Assembly (NCBI RefSeq): GCF_037151175.1
Contig: NZ_JBBCOR010000001.1
Location: 186,001-250,000, forward strand
Source: Asaia sp003994335
Lineage (GTDB): Bacteria; Pseudomonadota; Alphaproteobacteria; Acetobacterales; Acetobacteraceae
Length of the DNA: 64,000 nucleotides
Reading direction: 5' to 3'
This document shows, one piece after another, positions 24,655 to 32,343 of the stretch (position 1 is its first letter; each line of letters starts with the position of its first letter). A program made the translations under genes and the position numbers. Under the pieces are notes generated by a model, which had not been told where the DNA came from, did no database searches, and saw only the letters and a program-made list of their open reading frames with translations.

Positions 24655-25413
24655 TCAGGCGAGTTTTGTCACCGTTACACGGTCCTCAGTGAGCAGGGCC
24701 TGGGCGGGCTGGTCGTGCAATCCCGCCTCGATTTCTTCGGCGATCATGTAAAACCCGTCGATGGCGAGCAATTCGGCCTGCATCCTGCTGGCAAAGATAC
24801 GCGCACCCGGCTGTCCGCCGACCCCGGCGATCGCCCGTCCGCGCAAGGCGCCATAGACATGAATGGACCCACCCGCGATGAGTTCCGCGCCCGAGGCGAC
24901 CGACCCAAGGACCACGATATCGCCATCCAGATGCATGATGCTCTGGCCCGAGCGTATGGCCCGATCGACAATCAGGCTCTCGGCACGCTGGGTCGAGGGC
25001 AGGACCGGCTCCGGCGCCTCGCCCGTCTCGGTCGTGGCTTCGGGAAACTCGACACTGCCACTGGCTCGGCCGCCTTCAAGCGACGCAGGCCATTCCCAGT
25101 CCTGAAGCTGCGCCCAGCTTCTGTCAGCGCCTTCGAGGCCGATCATGTGGATGCCGCGCGCGACCAGTTCTTCCTGCAACTGATCGAGTCCTTCGGCATC
25201 CTGAGCGACGAGCCCCAGATCGAGAATCACGGGACGACCGGCGAAGAAACCGACCGAGCGGGCAATCTGGTTGTCGAGACCCGAGAGCCATTCGGTCAAC
25301 GGTGCCTCGGGAGAGAGAACGAGCGCCAGAAAGGAGCGCCCGCGTGCCCGGATGCGCATGGGCGCTCTGGCGGGCGCGGGGTCGATATCGGCGCGGGTCG
25401 TCTGGTCTGTCAT
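24655..25413 (-). CDS. minC: Septum site-determining protein MinC
   Basis: A 252-residue FtsZ-polymer inhibitor. The N-terminal domain (about 20-105, RIRARGRSFLALVLSPEAPLTEWLSGLDNQ) is the FtsZ-interacting part, and the C-terminal domain (about 150-235) has the MinC beta-helix pattern IVDRAIRSGQSIMHLDGDIVVLGSVASGAELIAGGSIHVYGALRGRAIAG, here quoted in shortened pieces: GQSIMH, GDIVVLG, VASGAELIAGG, IHVYGALRGRA. The linker is rich in Glu and Pro. First gene of the min operon, divergent from the GST-fold gene. Confidence 0.95.
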   Translation of the reverse strand: MTDQTTRADIDPAPARAPMRIRARGRSFLALVLSPEAPLTEWLSGLDNQIARSVGFFAGRPVILDLGLVAQDAEGLDQLQEELVARGIHMIGLEGADRSWAQLQDWEWPASLEGGRASGSVEFPEATTETGEAPEPVLPSTQRAESLIVDRAIRSGQSIMHLDGDIVVLGSVASGAELIAGGSIHVYGALRGRAIAGVGGQPGARIFASRMQAELLAIDGFYMIAEEIEAGLHDQPAQALLTEDRVTVTKLA

Positions 25414-25511
25414 CGTCTGGAAATGCTCTGGGGGATCAGGGGCGGAAATAGGGGCTGGGCGAGGGGTCAGCTCTCTTGCTTCGCAACAGGGCAGACGCTT
25501 AAGAATACAGC

Positions 25512-26180
25512 ATGCGCATTTTGTATCATCTGCCGCTCTCGCCGCAAAGTCGTCAGGTCAGGCTCGTTCTTGCCGAGAAACGGTTACCCTATGAGCCCAA
25601 GACGGAAAAAGTCTGGGAAAACCGCCCCGATTACCTCGCGCTCAACCCTGCGGGCGATGTGCCTTTGCTCGTTGAGGAGAATGGGCTATCGATTCCGAAT
25701 GCGTGGGTGATCTGCGAGTATCTCGAGGAGGCCTATCCCGACACGCCCCTTATGGGACGGACTTTGGCCGAGCGGGTGGAAGTAAGGCGTCTCATGGCTT
25801 GGTTCGAGGGCAAGTTCGGCCATGAAGTCTCGCGCAATCTTCTGGGTGAAAAGGTGGACAAGCGCCTGGCAGGGCGCGGTAATCCCGATGGAACGGCGCT
25901 GCGCGCAGGCTATGCCAATATGCGTTTTCATCTGGATTATATCGGGTGGCTGGCCGAGACGCGTGCCTGGCTGGCGGGCAATATGCTCTCCATGGCGGAT
26001 TTCGCAGCGGCCGCGCATCTTTCATGCCTCGATTATATTGGCGATATCGACTGGTCCAAGGCCCCTGCGGCAAAGGACTGGTATGCGCGCATGAAATCGC
26101 GTCCCAGCTTCCGCTCCCTGCTCAATGACCGGGTCAACGGGTTCAACCCGCCCGCGCATTATGCCGATCTTGATTTCTGA
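25512..26180 (+). CDS. fzlA: GST-fold protein, probable FzlA (FtsZ-binding) type
   Basis: A 222-residue glutathione S-transferase-fold protein: thioredoxin-like domain (MRILYHLPLSPQSRQVRLVLAEK..., LNPAGDVPLLVEENG) and a helical C-domain (YIGWLAETRAWLAGNMLSMADFAAAAHLSCLDYIGDIDW). The C-terminal tail NPPAHYADLDF and the overall pattern (EKRLPYEPK..VWENRPDYL) resemble FzlA, which binds and curves FtsZ filaments in Caulobacter. Location next to minCDE fits a division role. The match is from memory of the family, so an ordinary GST remains possible. ATG start; 16 bp ahead of the flavoprotein gene. Confidence 0.7.
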   Translation: MRILYHLPLSPQSRQVRLVLAEKRLPYEPKTEKVWENRPDYLALNPAGDVPLLVEENGLSIPNAWVICEYLEEAYPDTPLMGRTLAERVEVRRLMAWFEGKFGHEVSRNLLGEKVDKRLAGRGNPDGTALRAGYANMRFHLDYIGWLAETRAWLAGNMLSMADFAAAAHLSCLDYIGDIDWSKAPAAKDWYARMKSRPSFRSLLNDRVNGFNPPAHYADLDF

Positions 26181-26195
26181 TAAGGCCGGATATTT

Positions 26196-27374
26196 ATGAG
26201 CGAGGTTTTTGACGCAGCCATTCTCGGCGCGGGAGCGGCTGGGCTTATGGCTGCTGCGACGGCGCGCAAGGGCGGAGCATCCGTCGTAGTGCTCGATCAC
26301 GCTGCCGAACCGGGGCGCAAGATCCTGATTTCTGGGGGTGGCCGCTGCAATTTTACCAATCTGGATGCGAAGGCCGAGAATTTTCTCTCCGCCAATCGGC
26401 ACTTCGTGCGCTCGGCCCTGGCGGGCTATACGCCGCGCGACTTCCTAGCACTGGTCGAGCGGCATGGGATTGGCTGGCAGGAAAAAGCGGCAGGCCAGCT
26501 TTTCTGCTCGGAGTCCGCGCGGGATATCGTGAGCCTGCTGCTGCATGAGGCCGAGGGCTGCACGTTGCGCTTCAACACCACCATACGCGGTGTGACGGCA
26601 GGCGACGTCTTTCGTGTCCAGACCGATGCGGGCGAGGTACAGGCGCGCGCGCTCGTGCTCGCCACGGGGGGACTCTCCATCCCCAAGCTTGGGGCTTCGG
26701 ACTTGTCCTTGCGGATTGCGCGGCAATTTGGCCTGGAGATCGTCAGGACCGTGCCCGGGCTGGTGCCACTCACTCTCGAAACGCCGCTGCCTGAGCTGGC
26801 GGGCGTCTCGCTGCCGGTACGGGCCAGCATTGGCAAGACAGGTTTTACGGACGGTATGGTCTTTACCCATCGTGGGCTGTCCGGCCCCGCCATCCTGCAG
26901 ATTTCCTCCTACCAGGACGGGCCGCTTGATGCCCCCGCCATCGACATGATGCCCGGGCGCGATGCACGCAGCGCGCTGGGCGAGATCAAGAAGGCCCGTC
27001 CGCGTGCCGAGCCCACTTCGCTCCTGCAGGATCTGCCACAACGTCTCGCCCGGCATATTGCGAGTAACACCCTGGCTGATCTCGAGTGCACGCTCGCCAA
27101 TCTTCCCGACAAGCGGATCATCGCTCTGGCGGAGCAGATCGGACGGTGGCGGCCGCGTCTGTCGGGTACAGAGGGCTATGCGAAGGCCGAGGTGATGAAG
27201 GGCGGTATCGATACGCGTGCCCTTTCTTCCAAGACGCTCGAATCCCGCGACGTGCCAGGCCTTTTCGCGATAGGCGAGGCGGTTGACGTGACGGGTTGGC
27301 TGGGTGGCTATAATTTCCAGTGGGCCTGGTCCAGCGGCGTCGCTGCCGGAAGGGCGATTGCCACAAGGCGGTAA
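26196..27374 (+). CDS. YhiN/HI0933-family FAD-dependent oxidoreductase
   Basis: A 392-residue flavoprotein. The dinucleotide motif GAGAAGLMAA (about 11-20) is near the N-terminus, and PGRKILISGGGRCNFTN (about 44-60) is the signature of the HI0933 family. The later GEAVDVTGWLGGYNFQWAWSSG closes the FAD site. The family's physiological role is poorly known; some are annotated as aminoacetone oxidase-like. No membrane segment. It follows the FzlA-like gene by 15 bp and may be cotranscribed with it. Confidence 0.9.
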   Translation: MSEVFDAAILGAGAAGLMAAATARKGGASVVVLDHAAEPGRKILISGGGRCNFTNLDAKAENFLSANRHFVRSALAGYTPRDFLALVERHGIGWQEKAAGQLFCSESARDIVSLLLHEAEGCTLRFNTTIRGVTAGDVFRVQTDAGEVQARALVLATGGLSIPKLGASDLSLRIARQFGLEIVRTVPGLVPLTLETPLPELAGVSLPVRASIGKTGFTDGMVFTHRGLSGPAILQISSYQDGPLDAPAIDMMPGRDARSALGEIKKARPRAEPTSLLQDLPQRLARHIASNTLADLECTLANLPDKRIIALAEQIGRWRPRLSGTEGYAKAEVMKGGIDTRALSSKTLESRDVPGLFAIGEAVDVTGWLGGYNFQWAWSSGVAAGRAIATRR

Positions 27375-27518
27375 GCGCAGGCCCTGCCAGGCAGGTCAGT
27401 TCCCGCCGCGTAGACCCCTCAGCCGGATTGCGGGACGGCAGAGCGAACCGCCACGCGTATGCCGCGTCTTGGCATGACGATCATATCCGCCCGGTCCAGG
27501 GCATAAGGAGTGCGTTTC

Positions 27519-28055
27519 ATGAGTCAGTGCATTGCCATCCTTGCCACGAACGGGGTCGAGGAATGTGAGCTTGTCGAGCCCCGCAAGGCGCTCGAGGGTG
27601 CTGGTTTCAGGACCATGGTGGTCTCTCCTGCGAACGGGGAGATTCAGGCCATGGAAGGCGACGTGACGCCCGCGTCGAAAATCGCGGTCGACGCCACGAT
27701 CGGTGAGGCCGCCGATCTCGATTTTGCCGGTATCCTGCTGCCTGGTGGGACCACCAACCCGGACGCGCTCCGGATCGATGAAGCCGCGATTGCATTCCTG
27801 CGCGGCTTCGTCGCGCAGGATAAGCCGATCGCCAGTATTTGCCACGGCGCGTGGACGCTGATCGAGGCCGGTGGGGTAAAGGGGCGCACCCTGACTTCCT
27901 GGCCCTCACTGCAAACCGATCTTCTCAATGCCGGGGCAAAATGGGTGGATCGCGAAACCGTAGTGGATGGCAATCTGCTCACATCGCGCAATCCGGATGA
28001 TCTGCCCGCCTTCTGTGCGGCGCTTGTTACGCAATATCGTGACAAATCTGCCTGA
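27519..28055 (+). CDS. DJ-1/PfpI-superfamily protein
   Basis: A 178-residue cytoplasmic protein of the DJ-1/PfpI class. The nucleophile elbow SICHG (Cys about 110) and the acid residue in NGVEECELVEPRKALEGAG near the N-terminus are both present, and the strand motif GILLPGG is conserved. Family members act as glyoxalases, deglycases or chaperone-like stress proteins; which applies here is unknown. The ATG at 27519 is preferred for its AAGGAG (27505-27510). Monocistronic. Confidence 0.88.
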   Translation: MSQCIAILATNGVEECELVEPRKALEGAGFRTMVVSPANGEIQAMEGDVTPASKIAVDATIGEAADLDFAGILLPGGTTNPDALRIDEAAIAFLRGFVAQDKPIASICHGAWTLIEAGGVKGRTLTSWPSLQTDLLNAGAKWVDRETVVDGNLLTSRNPDDLPAFCAALVTQYRDKSA

Positions 28056-28179
28056 AAACCGCCCTTATTCTCGGCCGTTCTGCGCTTCAAGGAGGCCGTG
28101 TGTCATGACTGGCCGTGTTCTGCCGAGGCAGAGCGCGGTCGTTCGGGAGCCGGCCCGCAAACAAAGAGGTAATGATCCG

Positions 28180-28431
28180 ATGAATGCTCCCGCACCGTTC
28201 CGCCGTTCCGCCCGTATCCTGGGAGGGCTCGCGGCTCTGTCGCTGCTGGCCGCCTGTTCCGGCACGGCGGCCCCGGGCCCGACCCCGCCGGGGATGCAGG
28301 TGGTCGGCTACGGCTATACCTGCAAGGCCGGGATCTACACCTGCAAGATGCCCACACAGGTGCCGCTCGGTAACCCCTGCTCTTGCCCGGGGATTGGTGC
28401 AGCCTCCTATGGCAACATCCACCAGCCCTGA
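28180..28431 (+). CDS. Small cysteine-containing lipoprotein, unknown
   Basis: An 83-residue protein with a signal of RRSARILGGLAALSLLAAC type; the LAAC lipobox and following Ser indicate a lipoprotein probably retained in the inner or sorted to the outer membrane. The mature part has four further cysteines in YTCKAGIYTCK and NPCSCPG, spaced so that disulfides or metal binding are possible. ATG at 28180 is preferred over upstream starts because of the clean signal. No family is recognised. Confidence 0.6.
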   Translation: MNAPAPFRRSARILGGLAALSLLAACSGTAAPGPTPPGMQVVGYGYTCKAGIYTCKMPTQVPLGNPCSCPGIGAASYGNIHQP

Positions 28432-28699
28432 TCTGACGGCCACCCTCCCATGATGGGCTAGGACCCGTCCTGTGGGATATGGGGCCACGTGGAGGCGGTC
28501 CTCGGCAACTGCGTTGAATTGCACGTCGAGGCCTGGTTCCTGAGAGCCAGGCGATTGCAGCTGTCGCAGCGTTCGAGACAATCTCAACGTGAGGCTGGTC
28601 GCGCGCCCGCGCTGATGGGTTCAGAGGCGCGCCGCGCGGGAAACGACTTTCGTCATTCCTATTTTGTTCTTATACTCGGAGCAGAATACGGAGCCCGAA
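28432..28699. other. Structured intergenic region upstream of rmuC
   Basis: About 270 bp without a convincing gene. It contains GCCTGG (28531-28536) paired with CCAGGC (28547-28552) and, around it, CCTCG/CGAGG arms, plus several other GC-rich self-complementary stretches. A TATACT element near 28670 may be the -10 of the rmuC promoter. A small RNA is possible, but there is no direct evidence. Confidence 0.3.
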
Positions 28700-29932
28700 T
28701 TGTCGCAGGATTTCTTCAGTTTTTTTCCCTGGCTCGTTGCCGCGCTTGCGCTGGCCGTGGCCGTTTTTCTCTGGTCCCGCCTCTCACGGCGTGGGACAGA
28801 TCGTGACCTGCTCTCGCGCATCTATGTTCTGCTCGAGCGTGATGCCGCCGAGCGCGGGGCCGAGAGCGATTTCCATCGCACGGCCTTGATGGAAACCGAG
28901 CGCGTTCTTGTCTCACGTCTCGAACAGCAGCGCTCCGACGTAGCGGACAGGCTGGCCACGCTGAGTCAGCGTCTGGGGCAGGATCTGTCCGAATCCAGAC
29001 TGGCTCAGGGCGAAATGCTCCGTGAAATGATGCGTGAGAATGCCGAGCAGCTGACCCAGATCCGGGCCTCGGTCAGTGAGCAGTTGCACGTGACGGTCGA
29101 AAAGCAGATGCAGACCTCTTTCCAGCGCGTCGTCGAGCAGATTGCGGCCATGCAAAAGGCCATCGGCGAGGTCTCTGCGGTCACCGCCCAGATCGGCGAT
29201 CTGAAGCGTCTGTTTGGTAATGTGAAGACGCGCGGCGGCTGGGGGGAGGCACAGCTGCGGGCCATCCTCGACGATATCCTGCCTACCGGGTCCTATGACA
29301 GTAATTTCCGGATCGGTGAGGGGAGTGAGACGGTCGAATTTGCCCTGCGTATGCCCGTGCGTAGCGCCGTGCCGCCCCGACTTGCGATCGACAGCAAGTT
29401 CCCGACCGAAGCCTATGAGCGCCTGCTCGATGCTGTGGACCGTACCGACCCGTCAGCCGAGCGCATTGCGCGCCGTGCCCTCGATAATGCCGTGCGCCTT
29501 GAGGCGCGCAAGATTGCCGAGAAATATATTCACCCGCCGCTGACTGTGGAGTTCGCCGTCCTCTATCTGCCGACCGATGGGCTCTATATGGAAGTCGCCC
29601 GTATACCGGGGCTGATCGACGAGGTGGGGCGTATCCATAGGGTCATCGTCATGGGGCCGTCGCTTATCCCCGCCCTGCTGCGCACCGTTCATCTCGGTTA
29701 TGTGACCCTGGCGCTGGAGGAGCGTACCGATGCAATTGCGCGGCTTCTGGGGCTCACCCGCCAGGAGATGCTGCGCATGGATGGCGTGCTCGAAAAACTC
29801 GCGCGTGGCGCAGGTGCCATGAGCAATACCATCGATGAGGCGAGACGGCGTACCCGCGTTCTGGGGCGCAAGCTTCGTGGTCTTGACGGGCAGGTTCCGG
29901 GTGACGACCTTGAAACACTGGACGAGCTTTAA
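28700..29932 (+). CDS. rmuC: DNA recombination protein RmuC
   Basis: A 410-residue protein of the RmuC family, linked to limiting recombination-type DNA rearrangement. There is an N-terminal membrane helix (FFPWLVAALALAVAVFLW), a long polar coiled coil (about 45-165, many Arg/Glu/Gln) and the RmuC domain (about 165-370) with LFGNVKTRGGWGEAQLRAIL, the family's signature, then AIDSKFPTEAYERLLDA and YLPTDGLYMEVA. I prefer the TTG start at 28700, with ACGGAG six bases upstream; a start at 28664 is also open. It is followed by the response regulator 48 bp later. Confidence 0.88.
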   Translation: MSQDFFSFFPWLVAALALAVAVFLWSRLSRRGTDRDLLSRIYVLLERDAAERGAESDFHRTALMETERVLVSRLEQQRSDVADRLATLSQRLGQDLSESRLAQGEMLREMMRENAEQLTQIRASVSEQLHVTVEKQMQTSFQRVVEQIAAMQKAIGEVSAVTAQIGDLKRLFGNVKTRGGWGEAQLRAILDDILPTGSYDSNFRIGEGSETVEFALRMPVRSAVPPRLAIDSKFPTEAYERLLDAVDRTDPSAERIARRALDNAVRLEARKIAEKYIHPPLTVEFAVLYLPTDGLYMEVARIPGLIDEVGRIHRVIVMGPSLIPALLRTVHLGYVTLALEERTDAIARLLGLTRQEMLRMDGVLEKLARGAGAMSNTIDEARRRTRVLGRKLRGLDGQVPGDDLETLDEL

Positions 29933-29979
29933 GCGGAATTTACTATCGAAACGGGCCATGTTTCGGCACAGAGGACATC

Positions 29980-30705
29980 ATGATACCGGATCACAGCCCC
30001 TCTACTGTCCCGCTCGAGGTGCCTTCCAAGGCGCGTATCCTGTTCGTCGAGGATGACGATACGCTGGCGAAAGAGGTGGTTGAGGAACTCGCGGCGCGCG
30101 GGTTTTCGGTTTCCCACGTTTCGACGGGTCAGGCCGGTCTCGAGGCCGCGACGAGCGAAGTCTATGACCTCCTGGTGCTCGACCGCATGCTGCCACTGCT
30201 CGATGGGCTCTCCGTGATCGAGAAGCTGCGCGGTCAGAATGTCCAGTCCCCTGTCCTCGTTCTCTCCGCGCTTTCCGCTGTGGATGATCGTGTAACCGGG
30301 CTCAAGGCCGGTGGAGATGACTATCTGACCAAGCCTTTCGCCATGGACGAGCTGGTCGCGCGTATCGAGGCGCTTTTGCGCCGCCCGAATGACACCCGCG
30401 CCACGACATTACGCGTCGGTCCGCTGGATATGGATCTGATTGATCGCACCGTGACGCGCGATGGGCGTGACATCGAGTTGTTGCCACGGGAATTCCGGCT
30501 GCTCGAATATCTAATGCGCCGCCCCAATCAGGTTCTGACACGCACCATGCTCCTGGAGGATGTGTGGAATTACCGCTTCATCCCCCAGACCAATCTGGTC
30601 GATGTTCATATCGGCAAGCTGCGGCGCAAGGTCGATGGCACGGGTGAGACGCCCCTGATCCACAGTATTCGCGGATCGGGGTTCATGCTGCGTGTCTCTC
30701 ACTGA
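29980..30705 (+). CDS. OmpR-family response regulator
   Basis: A 241-residue response regulator. The receiver domain has the acidic pair FVEDDD and the phospho-acceptor Asp68 in LVLDRMLP, and the conserved Lys in LTKPFAMDELVARIEALLRR. The C-terminal winged helix (about 145-238) has the OmpR/PhoB pattern LPREFRLLEYLMRRPNQVLTRTMLLEDVW and VDVHIGKLRRK. The kinase gene starts 14 bp before this stop, so the pair is coupled. The downstream RND operon is a likely target. Confidence 0.93.
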   Translation: MIPDHSPSTVPLEVPSKARILFVEDDDTLAKEVVEELAARGFSVSHVSTGQAGLEAATSEVYDLLVLDRMLPLLDGLSVIEKLRGQNVQSPVLVLSALSAVDDRVTGLKAGGDDYLTKPFAMDELVARIEALLRRPNDTRATTLRVGPLDMDLIDRTVTRDGRDIELLPREFRLLEYLMRRPNQVLTRTMLLEDVWNYRFIPQTNLVDVHIGKLRRKVDGTGETPLIHSIRGSGFMLRVSH

Positions 30706-32110
30706 TACGTCACGCTTCGGCGTTTTTCGCACAGCCACGTTCCGGCTGACCCTGGCCTTCGTGGCCGCCATCATTGGCGGCATGGTGCTGCAATTCGTTC
30801 TGCTTTTTGTGCAGATGACGCATTTCGAGTCCGAACGCTCCAGCGGTATCCTCCATCGCGAGGCTGATGTGCTGGTGCAGGAGACACCCGAACGTCTTGA
30901 ATATCAGGTGCGTGAGCGGGCCAGCAACGAATTACGCGTGGTGATCAACTGGGTCGGGCTGTTCGACGGGCATTACCATCATATCGCAGGCGATCTGAAG
31001 GCATGGCCCGAGGGGTTGACGGTGGATGGCAAGGTCCATCGCCTGACGCTCTCTCCCACCGATGACGCGCCTTATGAAATGCGGTTTCTCGCTGTAAAGG
31101 TGCCGGGCGGCCGTATTCTGGTGCTGGCGCATTCGCTGCATCTGCTCTCCGAACTGCATTACATGATACGGCGTGGCGCGCTGCTTTCGGTCTTCCCTGT
31201 GGTGATGTTCGCATTATTGACGGGGGTCGTGCTCAGTCACCGCGCCTTGGCCCGCGTCAAGACGATGCACGAGGCGATAGACCGCATCATGCAGGGCGAT
31301 GTGCATGAACGTCTGCCTGCCGGGCGTGAGCGCGACGAACTCGAGCGTCTTGCCGGGTCGGTCAACCGCATGCTGGACCGCCTCGAGCATCTGATGGATG
31401 AGATACGCGATGTGGGCAATGACATCGCCCATGACCTGCGGACACCGCTTTCACGAGTGAGGGCGCGGCTCGAGAGGGCGACATCGAGCCCGCATGACGC
31501 GGATTATCTGAATTCCGTCATCGAGCAGGCGACCCAGGATCTGGACCAGTGTTTCTCGGTCATCACGGCGCTCTTGCGTATCGGCGAAATCGAAAACGGT
31601 CGGCGTCGTGCGGGATTTGCCTATGTGAATCTCGGCGATCTGGTGGCCGATATCGTCGATCTGTATGAGCCGATAGCCGAGACGAATGGTCTCGTCCTGA
31701 CCAGTCTGGTCGTAGCCGCACCCGCGAGTGATGCGCTCGTCACCTTCGGGGATCGCGATCTGCTCGTCGAGGTTCTCGCCAATCTTCTCGATAACGCCAT
31801 GAAATTCACCCCGTCGGATGGGCACGTCACCGTGTCGGTGACGCCCGGTCCGGGCGTGATCAATCTGCGCGTCGCGGATACCGGTATCGGTATTCCGGAG
31901 GCGGAACGAGAGGCCGTGCTGGGGCGTTTCTATCGCTCGGATAAAAGTCGTCACGTGCCGGGGAGCGGGCTCGGACTCAGTCTGGTCATGGCGATCCTGC
32001 GCCTGCATGGTGTCGAGCTGGCCATTGCAGATGGCGATGGGACCGCGGCGACGAGGGGGTGCGCGTTCGAGATGATCTTTCAAGCCTCCAGCAGTCCAGA
32101 GCCCGCCTGA
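30692..32110 (+). CDS. Sensor histidine kinase
   Basis: A 472-residue membrane kinase with GTG start. Two transmembrane helices (about 10-37 and 158-184) enclose a periplasmic sensor loop of about 120 residues. A HAMP domain follows (RALARVKTMHEAIDRIMQGDVHERL), then the H-box NDIAHDLRTPLSR (His about 247). The catalytic domain shows the N-box LDNAMKF, the G1 box DTGIGIP and GSGLGLSLV. The stimulus is unknown. Overlaps the regulator gene by 14 bp. Confidence 0.93.
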   Translation: MSLTDTSRFGVFRTATFRLTLAFVAAIIGGMVLQFVLLFVQMTHFESERSSGILHREADVLVQETPERLEYQVRERASNELRVVINWVGLFDGHYHHIAGDLKAWPEGLTVDGKVHRLTLSPTDDAPYEMRFLAVKVPGGRILVLAHSLHLLSELHYMIRRGALLSVFPVVMFALLTGVVLSHRALARVKTMHEAIDRIMQGDVHERLPAGRERDELERLAGSVNRMLDRLEHLMDEIRDVGNDIAHDLRTPLSRVRARLERATSSPHDADYLNSVIEQATQDLDQCFSVITALLRIGEIENGRRRAGFAYVNLGDLVADIVDLYEPIAETNGLVLTSLVVAAPASDALVTFGDRDLLVEVLANLLDNAMKFTPSDGHVTVSVTPGPGVINLRVADTGIGIPEAEREAVLGRFYRSDKSRHVPGSGLGLSLVMAILRLHGVELAIADGDGTAATRGCAFEMIFQASSSPEPA

Positions 32111-32154
32111 TCCGCGCCCGGTCCCGTATACAGGCTGGGCAGGTTGTGACAGCA

Positions 32155-32237
32155 CGATGAAAGGTCGTTCCAGAACGGAACTTAAAAGGAATTTTCCTTG
32201 TCGCCCCCGGCTGGATTTGTATGTCTGGCTGTAACAG
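32155..32237. promoter_or_regulatory. Two TGTRACAG boxes before the RND operon
   Basis: TGTGACAG (32155-32162) and TGTAACAG (32230-32237) occur in the 233-bp gap before the efflux genes, 75 bp apart; the second sits in a CTGT-A-ACAG dyad. Between them is a weak promoter-like pair TTGTCG (32198-32203)-16-TATGTC (32220-32225). The neighbouring OmpR-type regulator is the natural candidate to bind here; this is inference. Confidence 0.35.
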
Positions 32238-32343
32238 AAAAAGGAACCTGCTTGATGATATCGGGAAACGGATGGAGTCACTCCATGCCGGGCTACGCGC
32301 ACAGGCATAGGGTGGTGGCCGGACTGGGTGATGGGTCGATGGC

